Positions 5,294 through 6,758 of a stretch of DNA of 6,758 bases are shown here, one piece after another. The position numbers and the translations under genes were made by a program. The notes below the pieces were generated by a model. That model searched no databases, was not told the DNA's origin, and saw nothing but the letters and a program-made list of their open reading frames with translations. Source of the stretch: Phycisphaerae bacterium (GTDB lineage: Bacteria > Planctomycetota > Phycisphaerae > UBA1845). The DNA lies in the NCBI GenBank assembly GCA_028277545.1, contig JANQGB010001454.1:1-6758 (forward strand), written 5' to 3'. Position 1 is the first letter of the stretch. Every line of letters starts with the position of its first letter.

Positions 5294-6513
5294 TATACCA
5301 AGCCGACTACCGTTGCCAGCTTGTAGACACCCAGCCCAGCCGCCGTGAGCACGACGGCCGCGCCGAGAATGTTGGCTGCCACCCCATTGGCATGGCTACC
5401 CAGCAGATCGCGGCGATTGACCACAACGAGCAGGAACACCGCAATCACGGGCAGGAGCAGGCCGTTGGCTGCCTGGGCGAAGACGATCGCGTGAACGGGG
5501 CGGTAGCCGGCCAGGGCCATGGCTGTGCCGGCGATGACTATCACCGCCCAGGTTGCCCGAAACCTCCACGATCGAAGGTCCACCCGCCAGCCCAGCGCGC
5601 CGGCCGTGGCGTAGGCCGCCGCCAGCGGCGCGGTGATGGCGCTGGTCAGGCCCGCTGCCAGCAGACCCGTTGCGAAGAAGAGCCTGGCGCTCCCGCCGAG
5701 CAGCGGTTCGAGCTGTCTGGCCATGGCGGATGCGGACTCCAGATCGGTGCCGACGGCATAGCATGAGGCCGCGGTCACCAGGATGGCCAGCGTCACCAGC
5801 CCGCCGAGCACCACAGACAGGGCGGTGTCCAGCCGGGCGCTACCCAGGGCTTGGCGCAGGGGCACCGCTGACGGCCACTTCTCGCTTACCACGCTGGCGT
5901 GCAGGAACAGGTTGTACGGAACAACCGTCGTCCCGATCAGCGCGATGACGGTCACCAGTGAACCGGACGGCAAGGAAGGGACGAACATCCCGGAGAGGAC
6001 GCTGCTCAGGTCGGGGCGCACGATGGCCGCGGTTAAAACGAAGACCACGCTCATCAGGACCACCATGCCGATCAACAGTCGCTCGATGACCCGGTAGGCG
6101 CCGGTCGCCAGCACGGCGCAGGCCCCCACACCGACAAGCGCGGCCCAGACCCGGTGATTGACGCCGGTGACGGCCTCGAGCCCGAGTCCGGCTCCGGTGA
6201 TATTGCCCATCTCGAAGGCCGCGTTGCCGAAGGCGATCGCTGCCACAACAAGGAAGGTGACCAGGGTCCGACTGGCCCGGTTCGAGAACGTGGAGCGTAG
6301 TGCCTCCCCGAGTCCCTCACGGGTCACCAGGCCGAGCCGGGCCGACATCTCCTGTAGAACAACGGTCGCCAGGACGGCGAACAACAGGGCCCAGGCCAGG
6401 GCCAAGCCAAAGCCGGCCCCCGCCTGGCTGGCGGTGGTAACGGTGCCCGGTCCGATGAATGCGGCCGTCACCAGCAGCCCGGGGCCGAACAGGCTGCGCC
6501 TGGTCATTTGCAT
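5293..6513 (-). CDS. NRAMP-related membrane transporter lacking the classical metal-binding residues
   Basis: Integral membrane protein of 406 residues with about 11 predicted helices, as in the NRAMP/MntH (SLC11) family, which has the LeuT-type fold and usually imports Mn2+/Fe2+ with protons. The TM1 segment IGPGTVTTASQAGA (20-33) aligns with the family's IDPGNFATNIQAGA: the metal-binding Asp is Gly21 and the Asn is Thr24. In TM6, GTTVVPYNLFLH (194-205) aligns with GATVMPHNLYLH: the coordinating Ala is Thr195 and the Met is Val198. TM3 carries FEMGN (100-104) where classical members have DLAE-like acids. The fold is clear, but ordinary manganese transport is doubtful; the substrate is unknown. 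ATG at 6513 is chosen because AGAGGAA lies 8 bases upstream; Met3 is a less well spaced alternative. It follows the hydantoinase-type gene by 53 nt on the same strand, so co-transcription is likely. No gene symbol is given because mntH would imply a function the site does not support. Confidence 0.88.
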   Translation of the reverse strand: MQMTRRSLFGPGLLVTAAFIGPGTVTTASQAGAGFGLALAWALLFAVLATVVLQEMSARLGLVTREGLGEALRSTFSNRASRTLVTFLVVAAIAFGNAAFEMGNITGAGLGLEAVTGVNHRVWAALVGVGACAVLATGAYRVIERLLIGMVVLMSVVFVLTAAIVRPDLSSVLSGMFVPSLPSGSLVTVIALIGTTVVPYNLFLHASVVSEKWPSAVPLRQALGSARLDTALSVVLGGLVTLAILVTAASCYAVGTDLESASAMARQLEPLLGGSARLFFATGLLAAGLTSAITAPLAAAYATAGALGWRVDLRSWRFRATWAVIVIAGTAMALAGYRPVHAIVFAQAANGLLLPVIAVFLLVVVNRRDLLGSHANGVAANILGAAVVLTAAGLGVYKLATVVGLV

Positions 6514-6566
6514 GTGGGCCGTTCCTCTCTGGAAGTCCTACCGCCCGACGGTTGCTCTGACCGCCG

Positions 6567-6758
6567 CTATCCGGGTGCTCCGTAACCGCCGCCGCCGGGC
6601 GTGCTGATGCGGAGCGTGTCGCCCGCCTCGGCCAGCAACTGGTCGGCGGAGGACAACAACCTGGGCTCTCCTGTACGGGGTACGAACAGGTTCTCTCCCG
6701 GCGCGCCGGGCTCCCCGCCGGCCAGGCCGTACGGCGGGCGTGTGCGGCGCTGCGTCAA
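6567..6758 (-). CDS. Hydantoinase B / 5-oxoprolinase family protein, C-terminal fragment
   Basis: This is the last 63 or so codons of a gene whose 5' part lies beyond the right edge; the frame is open to the last base. The motifs are typical of the HyuB/oxoprolinase B C-terminus: RRTRPPYGLAGGEPGAPG near the start of the fragment, then GDTLRISTPGGGGYG before the stop. These enzymes, with a HyuA partner, perform ATP-dependent opening of 5-oxoproline or hydantoin rings, and relatives include acetone/acetophenone carboxylase subunits. The fragment cannot tell these apart. The leading TTG in the frame is internal, not a start. The NRAMP-related gene follows after 53 nt in the same direction, so the two probably form part of one operon, with a HyuA-type subunit expected outside the window. 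Confidence 0.85.
   Translation of the reverse strand: MTQRRTRPPYGLAGGEPGAPGENLFVPRTGEPRLLSSADQLLAEAGDTLRISTPGGGGYGAPG

Noticed and set aside
5173..5766. Plus-strand open frame overlapping the end of the transporter gene
   Set aside because: It begins inside the intergenic hairpin region and is antisense to conserved transmembrane helices; composition is typical of a shadow frame.

Overview
The window is GC-rich and most likely comes from a planctomycete, probably of the Phycisphaerae type. The main reason is the large secreted protein at 398-4462. It carries the 'GACC...C...C' cysteine modules, the 'NGIPDEC' / 'xxLPDEC' modules and the aspartate-rich dockerin-like repeats that I associate with secreted proteins of that group. 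This placement rests on remembered family patterns and not on a search.

Layout. Bases 1-397 hold no convincing gene. They contain a short direct repeat, a weak promoter candidate and a leader that can fold into several hairpins, with a strong Shine-Dalgarno just before a GTG start. Bases 398-4462 (+) encode a 1354-residue exported multidomain protein: signal peptide, beta-sandwich, cysteine-rich repeats, internal dockerin-like pair, alpha/beta-hydrolase with a GHSRG nucleophile elbow, jelly-roll-like domain, Ig-like segment and a C-terminal beta domain. Bases 4542-5156 (+) encode a 204-residue exported protein of unknown function, preceded by a perfect small dyad. Bases 5157-5292 separate convergent genes and hold a 13-bp perfect hairpin, probably a two-way terminator, plus an 8-bp inverted repeat that ends on the stop codon of the next gene. 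Bases 5293-6513 (-) encode an 11-helix membrane protein related to NRAMP/MntH. Bases 6567-6758 (-) are the 3' end of a hydantoinase B / 5-oxoprolinase family gene that continues beyond the window.

How the genes relate. The two plus-strand genes both make exported proteins and may share a transcript (79-nt gap), but nothing in the sequence ties their functions together. On the minus strand the hydantoinase-type gene and the NRAMP-related gene are 53 nt apart in the same direction and look like an operon. The transporter has lost every side-chain metal ligand of classical NRAMPs at the TM1 and TM6 motifs. Its place beside an oxoprolinase/hydantoinase gene therefore raises the possibility of a non-classical substrate. 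The most worthwhile leads are this transporter/enzyme pair and the folded leader of the hydrolase gene. I see no CRISPR array, mobile element, tRNA or rRNA.
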